From contig NC_133298.1 in NCBI RefSeq assembly GCF_005239225.2, forward strand, positions 2,294,001-2,358,000: 64,000 bases of DNA. Reading direction: 5' to 3'. Source of the DNA: Populus alba (lineage: Eukaryota > Streptophyta > Magnoliopsida > Malpighiales > Salicaceae). Below the pieces are notes generated by a model, which searched no databases, had not been told where the DNA came from, and saw nothing but the letters and a program-made list of their open reading frames with translations. Each line of letters opens with the position of its first letter. Position 1 is the stretch's first letter. Positions 46,641 to 57,824 of the stretch are shown here, in pieces. The position numbers and the translations under genes were made by a program.

Positions 46641-47524
46641 GAAAGATTCATTTATTTTATTTATTATTATTAGGCTTTTCTAGTTTTCATGTCTCAAAAA
46701 ATATTGGATGGTCAAAAAGAAGCTTTACTTTTTTTCAATTAAGTTCCCTAACTATGGTCTTCCATTCATGTGAAATCTCAAAAGCTCATAACGTTAAGTC
46801 AACCAATGTATGTTTTTCACGAATTCTGGAATCTACAGCTTTCTCGTGTTTCACATTTTCAGCTTCATTCGCATTCACATGTAATTACCATAATTGTGAG
46901 ACCCATGTTTTGTCCCATCAGATCCAAGGCAAAAATTTAGCTCAAATCCAACCAAATTAATCTAGGTATTTAAAGAAAAGGTTGTCGGAACATTGTTGTC
47001 TCTCTTTTCTCCTTTTCTTCTCTCACCGTGACTTTCCTATTAAAATATCAAAGGATTCAGCTATCTTTAGACTTAAGCTTGGTCAATCAGTTGACTTGTT
47101 GACCCAACAATAGAATTTTATTAGGTGTATTGGGTTCAATTTGTCCAAAAAAATAGAGGAATCAATGTATTTTATTATTATTTCTTTCTTCTTCTTTTTA
47201 TTTTATTATTATTTCTTTCTTCTTCTTTTTATTTTTTTTACATTAGGGCAATTTTCTTAGACATGCTGCTGAACATCATATGATAATTATTCTGCAAAAT
47301 TAATAAGTTTCATATTCAGCTTTGCGTAAGGATCAGTGAGTAACGATGCAATACTTTTCATCGATTTTCCTTTGTGTGTATATTCATTTTCATTGATTTT
47401 CAACACTCAACTTGTCAAGTGACTTGTTGAAGATTTTACTTGAGGTTTTTCTGTTAGTATATCTGCTATATAAACAGTCTTCAAATATTAGTATATCTGC
47501 TATATAAACAGTCTTCAAATATTA

Positions 47525-47595
47525 CTGAAGGGAGTGAATCATCACATCTTTCAATTCTGCCATGGAAAATGGCTTTGACAATGGAAGCTGTCATA
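47525..47595 (-). pseudogene. Diverged RLK exon-2 end relic
   Basis: CACATCTTTCAATTCTGCCATGGAAAATGGCTTTGACAATGGAAGC-type sequence aligns with the end of RLK exon 2 (ATCTTCCAATTCCATCGTGG...). It is clearly more diverged than the other copies and breaks off after about 70 bases. Confidence 0.5.
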
Positions 47596-48349
47596 ACCCA
47601 ATTTTGGATTATTCCCCAAAATTCACTTTTTTTTTTCAAAATAAAAATCAAAAAAATAAAATAAAGGCTAGCAATGTGGAGAAAGGTGATAAAAAAGAAC
47701 TGCAAAAATAGACAAAAATCAAGCTGTAATTTTTGGAGGAATTTCAAGGCCTAATTGTATCCCATTATGCCTAAGAATAGAAAAAATGCAAATTCGAAGG
47801 TCAAATTAAATGATTATTGGACGAAGTTGCATAAAAAGAGATATATTATTTTGCACCATTATGTGCTTTTATAATAAGATGATTATATTCCATGATTAAA
47901 AAAAAAAATACTAAACCCTGCATTGGGTGATCATCCTTCAAGCATTTTTATATATTTTTCTTGTTTTTTCTCCTAGTTTTTCATTGCTTGTGTTAAACAA
48001 CAAATCTAACTCTATCTCTCTCCCTTAATTACCCGAATTATTTTAGGTTTTATCTACGATGTGCAAATCCGAACTTTACAATTAATAATAGCTAGCTTGT
48101 ACCCCACCATTCCATGACTCCTGATTATTAAGAGATGAAGACTATTTGCATACTGTCGGTCCTTGACTCCTGATTATTAAGAGATGAAGACTATTTGTAT
48201 ACTGTCGGTCCTTGACTTGTATGTGAATCGCGTGTTTATTTTTCTTCATGTTTTTGAAAAAAATATTTTTTCCAAAAAAAAAAACAAGGCATTCTTGTTT
48301 CGAATAAGAAACAAAAATTTATTATTTAATAGATTTTCCCGTTTTAATA

Positions 48350-48790
48350 TCTTAGAAGAGCTTCTGCTTGTGTCCTTCCATTTGCTACTTCAGCTCCAGT
48401 AGCTGAGTAAGCAAAAGAAGTAAGGAAGGAAGCATAAGCAAGTAAAGAAATAAACAACAAAGGCATGGATGAGAGCAAGATTTTTAGTTGTTGTACTAAT
48501 ATGGCAATATTGAAAGAAGCTTATTATCATTACCAATTAAAAATAAATAAAATCAAGAGCTTATTATAATTCATTTTCGTTTATTGGAAAACAGAAAAAA
48601 GGAGAAAATATGTTGATTTCTTCCATTGTGAAATATTTCATCTGGCGAATTTAAGTTCGAAATGGGAAAACTCTTTTTTTTTTTTTTTTTTTGAATTAAC
48701 GTGGGTAAGCAAAAGGTATGGATGAGAGCAAGATTTGGGAAGCCATGGCCTTGGTGGTTTAATTTCTTATGGAGGATATATAAAAAATGA
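48350..48790 (-). pseudogene. RLK 5' relic 2 with start codon, split by spacer insertion
   Basis: 48350-48480 repeats the signal-peptide relic. 48715-48790 repeats the start region with ATG at 48746 and the TATA-like stretch. Between them lies about 230 bp related to 52430-52660, and ATGGATGAGAGCAAGATTT is present on both sides of it. Confidence 0.75.
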
Positions 48791-48829
48791 TTTGCCCTGC
48801 ATGTGTATATAATTTTGTATAAAACATGC

Positions 48830-50400
48830 ACAGACTAATTGGTCTATACTGTGAAAATCCGGTAGGTAGCTTGGGTTTCGGTAAAAGAGCAATATAAGAA
48901 GTGTTGACATCCATTGGAAGCTTAGCATGCCTGAAGAATTCAATATTCACCATCTGAAAAATTTATTTTTCTAGATAGTTACATGAGAAAGTAAAAGTAA
49001 ATCCATCTGAAACCTTTGACCAATCATAGTCCCAAACAGCTTGCTTTACTTCCTCTGTAGTTGCATCCTTCTCAAGCCACATGGATTGCTCTATAGATAG
49101 TGTCTTTAACCCATGGCTCCCATTGAAACACTTGCTGTCTTGGGTTTAGAGAATAACATAGAAAAGAATGAAACAACAGCATTTTTAATTCCTTGCGGTG
49201 TGTTATGGGTGATCCCATCGTGAGTTATCTTCGTAATATAATCTCGAGATGTCCTCACTTTTGCAGCTAGATGGAAGAACTTTGTATTCCTGTCCCCTAA
49301 TTTACACCAGTTCTGTCTTTATTTTTGCCTCCAAATAGCTTCAACATGTTTGCTAACATCCCATTGTTGTTTGTTTGTTAAGGCATATAATTCGATCCTC
49401 TCAGTTTCTGATAGGTCACGGACCTCCATTTCTTCTTCCAACTTATGTATTTTATCCTGCAATTCCCGAAGCCTGCTATCCTGATTACCAAAGACATCAT
49501 GGTTCCAGGTTCGAAATTTATGTGCCAACAAACTCAATTTCTTAACCAGTGCGAAATTTCCAGGATGTTTTAGCTCGCATTCTCTCCAGAAAGTCTCCAG
49601 ATCTTTCATGAATCGTGGCAAGACAGTCCAACAATTCATAAAAACAAAACGGCCTCCACCCCCAATTCTCACGAATCTGGCCAAGAACTAAATGACAGGA
49701 CCGGACAGTCCTCTAGGGGTATATAGTCAAAGACAGTAAAGGAAATTGCAAGAGACAAGATGGAGATGCAAGACTTCTGTCTATTCTGCTCATTGATCTG
49801 CCCCAAAACCATGTATAACGATGCCCAGCAAGAGGATACTCAATGAAGTCGCAATTAGAGAGAAAAGACTCGAAGGCCTTTGAACCAGTAACATTTAAGA
49901 ACCCACTACTCCTTTCACTTGGGTGTAAGGTCTCATTAAAGTCCCCTACTAAGAACATGGGCACTTCAAAGGCTGATTTTAGCATGGTAAGCTCATTCTA
50001 GGAAGTTCGTCGTTCAAAAACTGAACTAGCTGCATAGACTCCCACTACGGCACAAGCAAAATCTGAAGAAGAATGAACACCAAAGATAGCAATCCACTGT
50101 CCCCCATATTCTATGGAGTTAACTCTGAAGTTCTTATCATTCCATAAGACGAAAACACCACCGGATTTCCCAAAAGCATCTATAGAAGTCCATCTAATAT
50201 TCTGTTCATTCCACAGAAAGTTGACAAAATTTATCTGTGCAGGCTGCCCGCTTAGTCTCAAGTAGAAAACAAACATCAATCTCATGGTGAATAAGCATCT
50301 TTTTAATAGCTTGACGTTTAGCTAGCATACCCAAACAAAAACAATTCCAAAAGTAGATTTTCATGTTTAAAAAGATATGAGAAAAAACCATACCCGAAAT
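48830..50400 (-). pseudogene. LINE (L1-type) relic: endonuclease and start of reverse transcriptase
   Basis: On the minus strand the EN domain begins near 50360 (MKIYFWNCFCLGMLAKRQA; HEIDVCFLLETK). It continues at 49998-50285 (GKSGGVFVLWND) and 49713-49985 (FLVGDFNETLHPSER; HRYTWFWGRSMSRIDR), then a linker at 49319-49684 (WRECELKHPGNFALVKKLSL). The beginning of RT is at 48830-48953 (NTSYIALLPKPKLPTGFSQY). Frames change at several points. It stops early in RT without a poly-A tail, so the 3' part was lost secondarily rather than by ordinary 5' truncation. Confidence 0.88.
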
Positions 50401-50459
50401 AGAGTCTCCGGACCGCTACTGATTTGCAGTCCAATTTTCAAATTCCTTGTTCACAGTTT

Positions 50460-51720
50460 CTATTACCCTCCACTGATGGAGGCTTGTTCTTTCTAGCTGA
50501 TGTTACCCTCCCTTCTGCTTCTGTTACCCTCCCCTCTTCTTGCTTTTCTTTTGCTTTCTTTGTTCTTTATTTCCTGGTTTGTTTCTGTTCGATCGCCTCT
50601 GTTTGCGTTTCCAGGTCTCCCCTGTGCTGTTCGTCCCCTCGAGTTGTGTCCTCCTGTTGTTACATGCTGCCAACAGTAACTCTTCTAACGATGAATCTTG
50701 AAGAAACAGGGGAATAGATTTGAACAGAGCCATAGCGAGAAAAGAGTTCAATTCACAAACGCGCCGTTTCATTTTTCAATTAGTAACGTGTCAATAGACA
50801 CGTGTAAGAAACTTGTAAAGTCTTTTATTGCAATTACGGACGAGCACCTTGCATGCATATAATGCACTGTAACCGAATGAAAAACTAGAGAAGAAGAACA
50901 ATACACTTTGTGTGTGTGAAAAGAGAGAAATTCGGGTGAATTTGCTCTCATCCTAGTCAAGTTTAATTTCAATTTATTTTCAGTCATTGAAACTAATTTG
51001 ATCATCAAATATACCTTGTATTACTCTTTTTGGCACTTAAAGCTTTTGTAAAAGTGACAGTATTCACTTGGAATAAAATTCAGTTGTTCTTAATCCTGTT
51101 GAATCGTCACACCTGTTCTGGTCTTTCTCTCTGGCCTTTATTCCCTTTCTTTTGTTTTCGTCTGTCCTCTGTTTACATCCCTGTTCTCTGGTTTTTTTCC
51201 TCCTCTGTTTGTGTTCTCTCTGTTTTCTGTGATTTTTCTCAGCTTCCGAAACCCCCCCTGTTCGTTCTCTCCTCCTCTGGTTTTTTCGTTTTTTTCTACC
51301 GTCTCTCCCCCGTCCAGAAAGCTCGGCGCCCCCTTTTTTGTGGTCTTTTCTCTGAATGTCCTCTCTTTCTGCCCAGACAATGATCATGGGGGTGAGGCAT
51401 ATTTGGAGATGCATCGTGTAGGAGACGTGGTACATGATTGCAACCGGTTTGAGGCAGTTTCCTTTCTGCTGAATTAATCCACGAAGAAGGTGATGAATAG
51501 TGGACACGAAACGGCGTCGTTTAGTCCAAAATGGTTATTTTCAATTTGACCCCTGATATTCTGAAATTTAGCAATTAGGCCCCTAATCATGGAAAATCCC
51601 CCTTTTTTTAATTTTACCCCTGGATCAAATTGCAATTGAACCCTTGAATTTCGGCACCATTTACAAAACAGTCCTTTTTTTTCCAATTTAATCAATTATT
51701 AATGTCACATTCACCCTCAA
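50460..51720. other. Pyrimidine-rich stretch and unassigned repeat
   Basis: 50460-50640 and 51110-51370 are strongly C/T-rich on the plus strand. 51510-51700 has phrases such as CAATTTGACCCCTGATATT and TTAGCAATTAGGCCCC, common in plant LTR or leader DNA. GCGCCGTTTC near 50760 and GAAACGGCGTCG near 51510 are roughly inverted. I see no convincing protein; the K/R-rich frames on the minus strand are compositional. Confidence 0.4.
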
Positions 51721-52734
51721 GCCCATCACCAATGCAAGAACAAAGGTTACTAATGTCACAGTCAATGGTCTCAAATTCTGGATAATAAATACAGTATTTA
51801 TTTTTTATTACTTTTTTTTATTTTAGTTTTATAATAAACAATTTTAAATTTTAATCAATAAAAAAATCTTAAGCTCCGGTTATAAAGTTGAAAAAGCTAT
51901 TAAAATTTATAGAATTTGAGTTAGGTATTTTTAATGTGTAAAAGATATCACTATTTCTGTTTAAAAATAATAAAGATGATATAAATAAATATAGTTATAA
52001 TAGATATTACAATATTTTAAAATATATGATAAATATAATTAAATTATTTATTATTTATGAATAGTAGATAATTAAATTTAGTTTTGCCACCTGCTTGCGA
52101 GAAGAATCTGATTAGCAGGGACAAGTTTCTTAGGTAATGATGCTATGGTTCTGGTTGTCTTTTTCAGTCCAGAATTTCCTTTTGAATAGTAATGACACGA
52201 CAACTGTACGAAGTTTGCCATTCTTGAAGGGAAGTTTCCTTTGAGAAAAAAAAAAATAAAAAATCCTTGTCTTTGGGCTTCACCTATCAATGGTGACATT
52301 CGCTATGAAATCTCAAATTTGGAAAATTTGTCAATTATTTAAAAAAATAGAAAGCATTAGCCACTTCTTTTAGAACAAGTTTTGTTTGATTGTGGAAATT
52401 AATGGGAGTGGTTTTTATTAAATCGTCAAGATTTTTAGTTATATTACTAAATATGGCTATATTGAAAGAAGCTTATTATCATTACCAATTAAAAATAAAT
52501 ATAACCAATAGCTTATTATAATTCATTTTCGTTTATTGGAAAACAAAAAAAAACAAAGGAGAAAATATGTTGATTTCTTCCATTGTTGCTCACGAAAACT
52601 AAAAATATGCGAAATATTTCATCTGGCGAATTTAAGTTCGAAATGAGAAAACTCTCTGTTTCTTGCATTTAATATACACAAGCAGTAGGCGAAGAAATAG
52701 ACGAAATGTAAGACTTTGGACTGAATATCCAAGA
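51721..52734. other. AT-rich spacer downstream of RLK-4
   Basis: No gene seen. 51946-52660 is related to the direct repeats at 33080-33740 and 35300-35890. Confidence 0.65.
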
Positions 52735-52797
52735 CTGACAATAACACCTCTTGAGAGGAGGGGGACTCTATTACCAGCTGAGCTACTGGCTCCTTGA
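52735..52797 (-). repeat. tRNA-like (SINE-head-like) insertion in the RLK-4 3' flank
   Basis: In minus sense it begins GGAGCCAGTAGCTCAGCTGG, resembling a tRNA acceptor strand plus D-arm (box A), then GTCCCCCTCCTCTC. A related copy sits at the corresponding place in RLK-3 (42117-42190). RLK-1 and RLK-2 lack it. Confidence 0.55.
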
Positions 52798-52819
52798 CAG
52801 GAAAGTATACTTTAAAAAT

Positions 52820-55769
52820 TCAGCCAATAACATTTCGGTGAACCAGTTCATCTTCCAATTCTATCGTGGAGAATAGCTTTGGCAATGGTGGCCAACGAGT
52901 TGTAAGCTCTGTAGAAACTTGTCGCATTGTTGGCCGATACTGGGGATCGGTCTGCAAGCAAGCAAACGCTAGTTTTGCAACATGTGCCACGCCGTCCGCA
53001 AGGTCGTTTTCAGGAGGTGGGAGGCGCTGGTCTAAAACATCCTTCAAGAGTGTATTGTGACCGGTTGGTGATGATGAGGAGGTGGAGGCAGAAAACATCA
53101 GAGATGAGATGAAATCGCCAGGATGCTTTCCCATCACTACTTCCAATGTTAATACTCCAAATCGCCAGGATGCTTTCCCATCACACTTCTCATCCACTTT
53201 CATTGTGTATGCCAACTCTGCAAAAGGGGCTGGTCATGCTATATTTTGCCAAAATAATTTACTGCACCTATTTTGTTTTCAAGTGATTTTGTAAACTAAC
53301 CTACTGTAGAAGGTGATATTGAAACTTAACTACATACCTGGAGCTGTGTACCCAAAGGTGCCAGCAAATGATGTCCAATTGGACGAGTCAGGCATTAAGA
53401 GCCTGGCTGTGCCGAAGTCAGAGACATGAGCCTCATATTCTGAATCCAAAAGAACATTGTTGCTGGAAATGTCTCTATGAATAATCGGAGGGGAGCAGTC
53501 ATGGTGCATGTAGGATAAAGCATTGGCTACGCCTTTGATAAGATTCATCCTTTTATCCCAATCCATCTTTCCTGTTTGTTCCTCGTCGTTCAGTACCTTT
53601 CTTAAACTTCCCCTTTCCACAAATTCATATACCAAAAATGAGTGTTTGGCATGCGAGCAGAAACCATACAGCTTCACAATGTTCCGATGCCGTATACCCA
53701 TTAAGACATCAATCTCGCTTCTAAAAGCTTTCAAGCTGCTCATCTCAACTTCTGGTGTTTGGTGGAATTTCTTCACGGCAAGGACTTGTTCTGATGGAAG
53801 TACAGCTTTGTATACAACTCCATACCCTCCAGTACCAATGCAATATTTGGAGTCGAATTCCTCAGTAGCCTCAATGATGTCCTCGTAGCGCAGATCCCCA
53901 CCAGGGCACCATCTCGCGGTAACATCTCTTCGTGGTGTTTCCACTAACCTTTTCTTTCTTCTGCTTTGGAAAAAGATAAGAAAACCTACAATCAGGCCCA
54001 ACAAACTACCCAGCAGAGAAAATACTGTCAAAAAGATAACTTTGGGGCCCTTCTTGTGCACAGCTTTGTTTTCCATTAGAGCAGAACAAGCCTCCAAACC
54101 AGTTGCATTGCCACACAGGTTGGTGTTGTTGCGAATTGCTTCAAATGGTGCCTCGCGAAAGGCTTTGATGTCAGGAATGGGGCCCTCTAGCTTGTTATAG
54201 GATACATCCACTTTAGTGAGGCCTTGCAGTCTACTAAAACTGGTTGGAATTAGACCAGACAACATATTATGGGAGAGGTTTAATACCACTAGCTGCTGCA
54301 TCTGTCCAAGCTCCGGTGCTATACCTCCCATGAGGGAATTCCAACTGAGATCAAGACTTTGAAGAGACTGTCAATCTATTCTTACTGATATTCAAGAATA
54401 TCAGTTTTGAGCACTTGCCAAGCTGTTTAAGAATTGTTCCGCTAAAATTGTTCGCGGCCAGGCCAAGCCTTTTGAGATCAGATAGCGATGCGACATCGAA
54501 AGGAATATCACCTGAAAGCTTGTTATCGTTGAGTGCAAGTTCAATGAACTTTAAATTCCCCAATTCCTTTGGAATTCTCCCAGCTAGTTGATTTGACGAG
54601 AGGTCAAGAGCTTGTAGATGAGTTGCCTTTCCAAGAGCAGCTGGTATTTCTCCAGATATTTTGTTTCCAAAAATTCTGAAGGCTGCCAGATTGTTAAACT
54701 GCTCCCATTTCCATGAAAGTTCACCATGTAATTCATTATCACTCAACTCCATGTAGTTCAAATTGGGATGTTTGCCAAAAGCTTCAGATATGTTTCCACT
54801 AAGTTGGTTTCTCTCAAGTCTGAGTCTCACCAAGCTGCTGCAATTTTTCAAGCTTTTTGGGATAGGTCCCATGAAATAATTGTTCGCCGCAGCAAACCGT
54901 GAAAGTAATCCACCAAGGCACACATCTTGTGGTAGATTACCAGACAATCTATTAGAAAATATTTGTAACGAATACAAATGTGTAAGGTTCATTTCTGGAG
55001 GAATGGGACCAAAAAGATTGTTATTCGCAAGGTCAAGTACAGATAAGCTTCTTAAATTGCCTAGAGATGCTGGTATTGTACCAGTTAGATTATTAAATGA
55101 CAAAAGTAAACTGGTGAGAGATCTCAGATTTCCTATGGAAGCAGGGATTGGACCTTCAAAATTATTATAGAGCAACTGAAGGGCAGATAGATGTTCAAGC
55201 ATTCCTACTTCCCTAGGTATGAAACCAGAGAGTTCGTTGCCGTAAAGGTAAAGATACGACAAGTTGCTTAAGTTTCCTATGGACGTAGGAAGAGCACCAC
55301 TAAGGTTGTTATTTGACAAATCAAGCATATAAAGAGATACCAATTTTCCAACCTCTGGTGGTATGCTGCCAGAAATGCTATTTAAAGACAAGTCAAGTCT
55401 GATAAGGTTACCTATATGTGAAGGAATGGACCCATAGAGCGAGTTGTTGCGAAGGATAAGCTCAATCAAGTTAGGAAAGGAAGAGAATATGAGACTATTT
55501 AGGCTTATGTTGGTAACACTACCAGACTTGTCGCAACTGATTCCGAACCAGTTGCAAGGGCTGTCTCCAGCCCAAGAAGACAGGAGAGACTGGCTTTGGT
55601 TGTCAAGACTGACTTTCCATTCTAGAAGAGCTTCCGCTTCCTTCCTTCCATTTGCTACTTCAGCAGCTCCAGTACTAGCCGAGTAAGCAAAAGAAGCAAA
55701 GAAGGAAGCATAAGCAAGTAAGGAAAAAAACAAGAAAGGTGTGCATAAGAGAAAGATTTGGGAAGCCAT
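52820..55769 (-). pseudogene. RLK-4: LRR receptor-like kinase pseudogene
   Basis: ATG at 55769. Exon 1 runs 55769-53338, the intron 53337-53218, exon 2 53217-52820. The signal peptide and cap are present, with a 10-residue deletion after NISL. The LRRs read through to 54351, where a 32-bp deletion between CTGT repeats (about 54370) shifts the frame. The rest of the LRRs, the membrane helix and most of the kinase (GTGGYG, LAVKKF, HRDISSNN, SDFG) continue from 54331. In exon 2 a 26-bp segment (53112-53137) is repeated at 53159-53184, replacing the DVYSFG start with DGKASWRFG in frame. Both lesions argue for a dead gene. Confidence 0.92.
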
Positions 55770-55966
55770 GGACTTGGTGGTTTACTTTCTTAAGGAGGAT
55801 GTATAAATTGATTAGCCCTGCTTACGTATATATATATGCAGGAATTCATTTGTCTTGGTCATGATCGAAGATTTCTTAAGAAGATAGACAGCTGCGTCTT
55901 AATTGGATGTCTTCGGGCTTCAGCTATGGACCTACGGTGATGTTTCCCATGAAATTTCGAGTGTGG
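55770..55966. promoter_or_regulatory. RLK-4 proximal upstream region cut by Copia-2
   Basis: Homologous to the first ~300 bp upstream of RLK-3 (45399-45715). Copia-2 is inserted after GAGTGTGG, and the rest of this upstream sequence resumes at 61180. Confidence 0.75.
55826..55838 (-). promoter_or_regulatory. TATA-like box of RLK-4
   Basis: ATATATATACG in minus sense about 57-69 bases before the ATG, conserved with the paralogs. Confidence 0.57.
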
Positions 55967-56295
55967 TATTGAAAATGGAATTATAAACTGAATTCTTCGT
56001 ATTCATTGAATAATTTGATACAATATTTATAGTGTAGCTTCAGTGTAAATAACAGAATTAGCTGTAAATAACAACCTTTTGTAACAGAATATAACTGAAT
56101 ACAACTGAATATAACTGCCTGCCATGCTGAGCATATCAGCTTCAACGTGTTCTTGCTTGTCAGTGCAGTAGCGTGAGCATGAGTAGTTTCTTCCCAGTGC
56201 AGCATCTTCATTGTATCACTGCTGCAGTTCTTCCCAGTGTAGTATCTTCATTGTATCACTGCTGCAGACATGTGCTTGGCTGAGTATATTCAACA
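55967..56295 (-). repeat. 3' LTR of Copia-2
   Basis: 329 bp. It is shorter than the 5' LTR by one GAATATAACT unit. A TATA-like CTATAAATAT (minus) at about 56023-56032 lies about 260 bases upstream of the RLK-4 ATG and points towards it. Confidence 0.93.
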
Positions 56296-56325
56296 CACCC
56301 CCTCAAGATGAGAGTCATGAACATG

Positions 56326-57805
56326 TCAGGGAGAATAAATGTTATGAACACTCAGCTTGGATAGTAAGGGATGAAACAGAGAGGGACCAAGAGCTTTTGT
56401 AAAAATGTCAGCCAACTGGTTTTGAGAAGATACATGAAAAGTGTGAAGAACACCAGATTGAATTTTCTCACGAACCATATGACAATCAATGTCAATGTGT
56501 TTGGTACGCTCATGGAAAACAGGATTGGCAGCAATGTGAAGAGCAGCTTTACTATCACAATAGAGAAGAGTAGGCTGGAGTGGGACGTGTAGGTCAGTGA
56601 GAAGATTTCGAAGCCATACAAGTTCACAGCAAGTGGAAGCCATGGCCCTGTACTCGGCTTCAGCAGAAGAACGAGAGACTGTGGTTTGTTTCTTGGATTT
56701 CCACGAAATCAAAGAATTGTCCAAAAATACACAATAGCCTGTGACTGAGCGGCGAGAATCCAAGCAACCAGCCCAGTCTGAATCACAAAATGCTTTCAAT
56801 TGTAGGTTAGAAGCAACTGGAAAGAACATGCCCTGAGCTGGAGAGGTTTTAATATATCTTAGAACCTAAGTGGCTGCATCCAGATGAGGAGCTCATGGCT
56901 TGTCCATATATTGACTTAAGACCTGAACAGCAAAAGAAAGATCAGGTCTACTGAGAGTGAGATAGAGCAATCTTCCAATAAGGCGTCTGTAGGGAGTAGG
57001 ATCGGCTAATAGTTGGCCAGAGTCTTTAGAGAATTTCACATTAGGATCCATAGGAACTTTGGCCGGTTTGGAAGCCAACAAGCCAATAGTCTCAAGTATG
57101 TCCAAGGCATATTTGCGTTGACAAACAGAAATCCCAAGCTCACTGCGAGCTATTTCTAACCCCAGAAAATACTTCAACTGACCAAGGTCTTTAAGCTTAA
57201 ACCTGTCGTTAAGCATGTGAATGAATATGGAAACAACAGCTGAATTATCACTGGCCACAACTATATCATCAACATAAACTAATATAGCAATAAATGAATC
57301 TGTCAAAGATCGAGTGAACAAAGTGTAATCAGCCTTGGACTGCACAAAACCAAATTCAATCAAGGCAGAAGAAAATTTAGCAAACCATTGTCGTGAAGAT
57401 TGTTTTAAACCATAAAGTGATTTATGTAATCTGCAAACCTTGGACCCCCCCCATTTTAGCAAAACCAGGTGGCAATGTCATGTATACTTCTTCATCTAAA
57501 TCACCATGAAGGAAAGCATTGTTCATGTCCAATTGATGAAGATGACATTGTTTGACAGCAGCAACGGCTAAAAGGGTTCTGACAGTGGTGAGCTTAGCCA
57601 CAGGAGAGAAAGTATCATAATAGTCCAATCCTTCACATTGATTATACCCCTTTGCAACAAGTCTAGCTTTATACCTCTCCAAAGTGCCATCAGATTTCAA
57701 CTTGACTTTATAAACCCATTTGCAGCCAATAGTGTGTTTAGATGCAGGAAGATCAACAACAGTCCAGGTGTTATTCAATTCAAGAGCTTTGATTTCAGTA
57801 TCCAT
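56326..57805 (-). pseudogene. pol: Copia-2 reverse transcriptase and RNase H (broken)
   Basis: 57422-57805 has the RT start ([35 protein letters not shown]). The frame shifts in a run of eight C (57445-57452). 56893-57462 continues with SLYGLKQSSRQW and the catalytic YVDDIVVAS. A stop after SQYMDKP separates RNase H at 56326-56829 ([41 protein letters not shown]). Confidence 0.9.
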
Positions 57806-57824
57806 AGCCTCACACCATTCCTAA

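Larger units (their letters stand above)
45467..48349. other. Spacer upstream of RLK-3, mosaic of repeats
   Basis: No intact gene. 46085-46640 and 47850-48480 are copies of one block: the CTGCATTGGGTGATCATCC repeat followed by an RLK 5' relic. A C14 homopolymer at 46314-46327 replaces CCCCACC of the sister copies. A 34-bp direct duplication (TTAGTATATCTGCTATATAA...) is at 47453-47520. An LTR-like stretch with GTCATAACCCAATTTTGG is at 47590-47830. Confidence 0.65.

Noticed and set aside
51064..51507. K/R/E-rich minus-strand frames
   Set aside because: They arise from the complementary purine-rich strand of a C/T tract and have low complexity.
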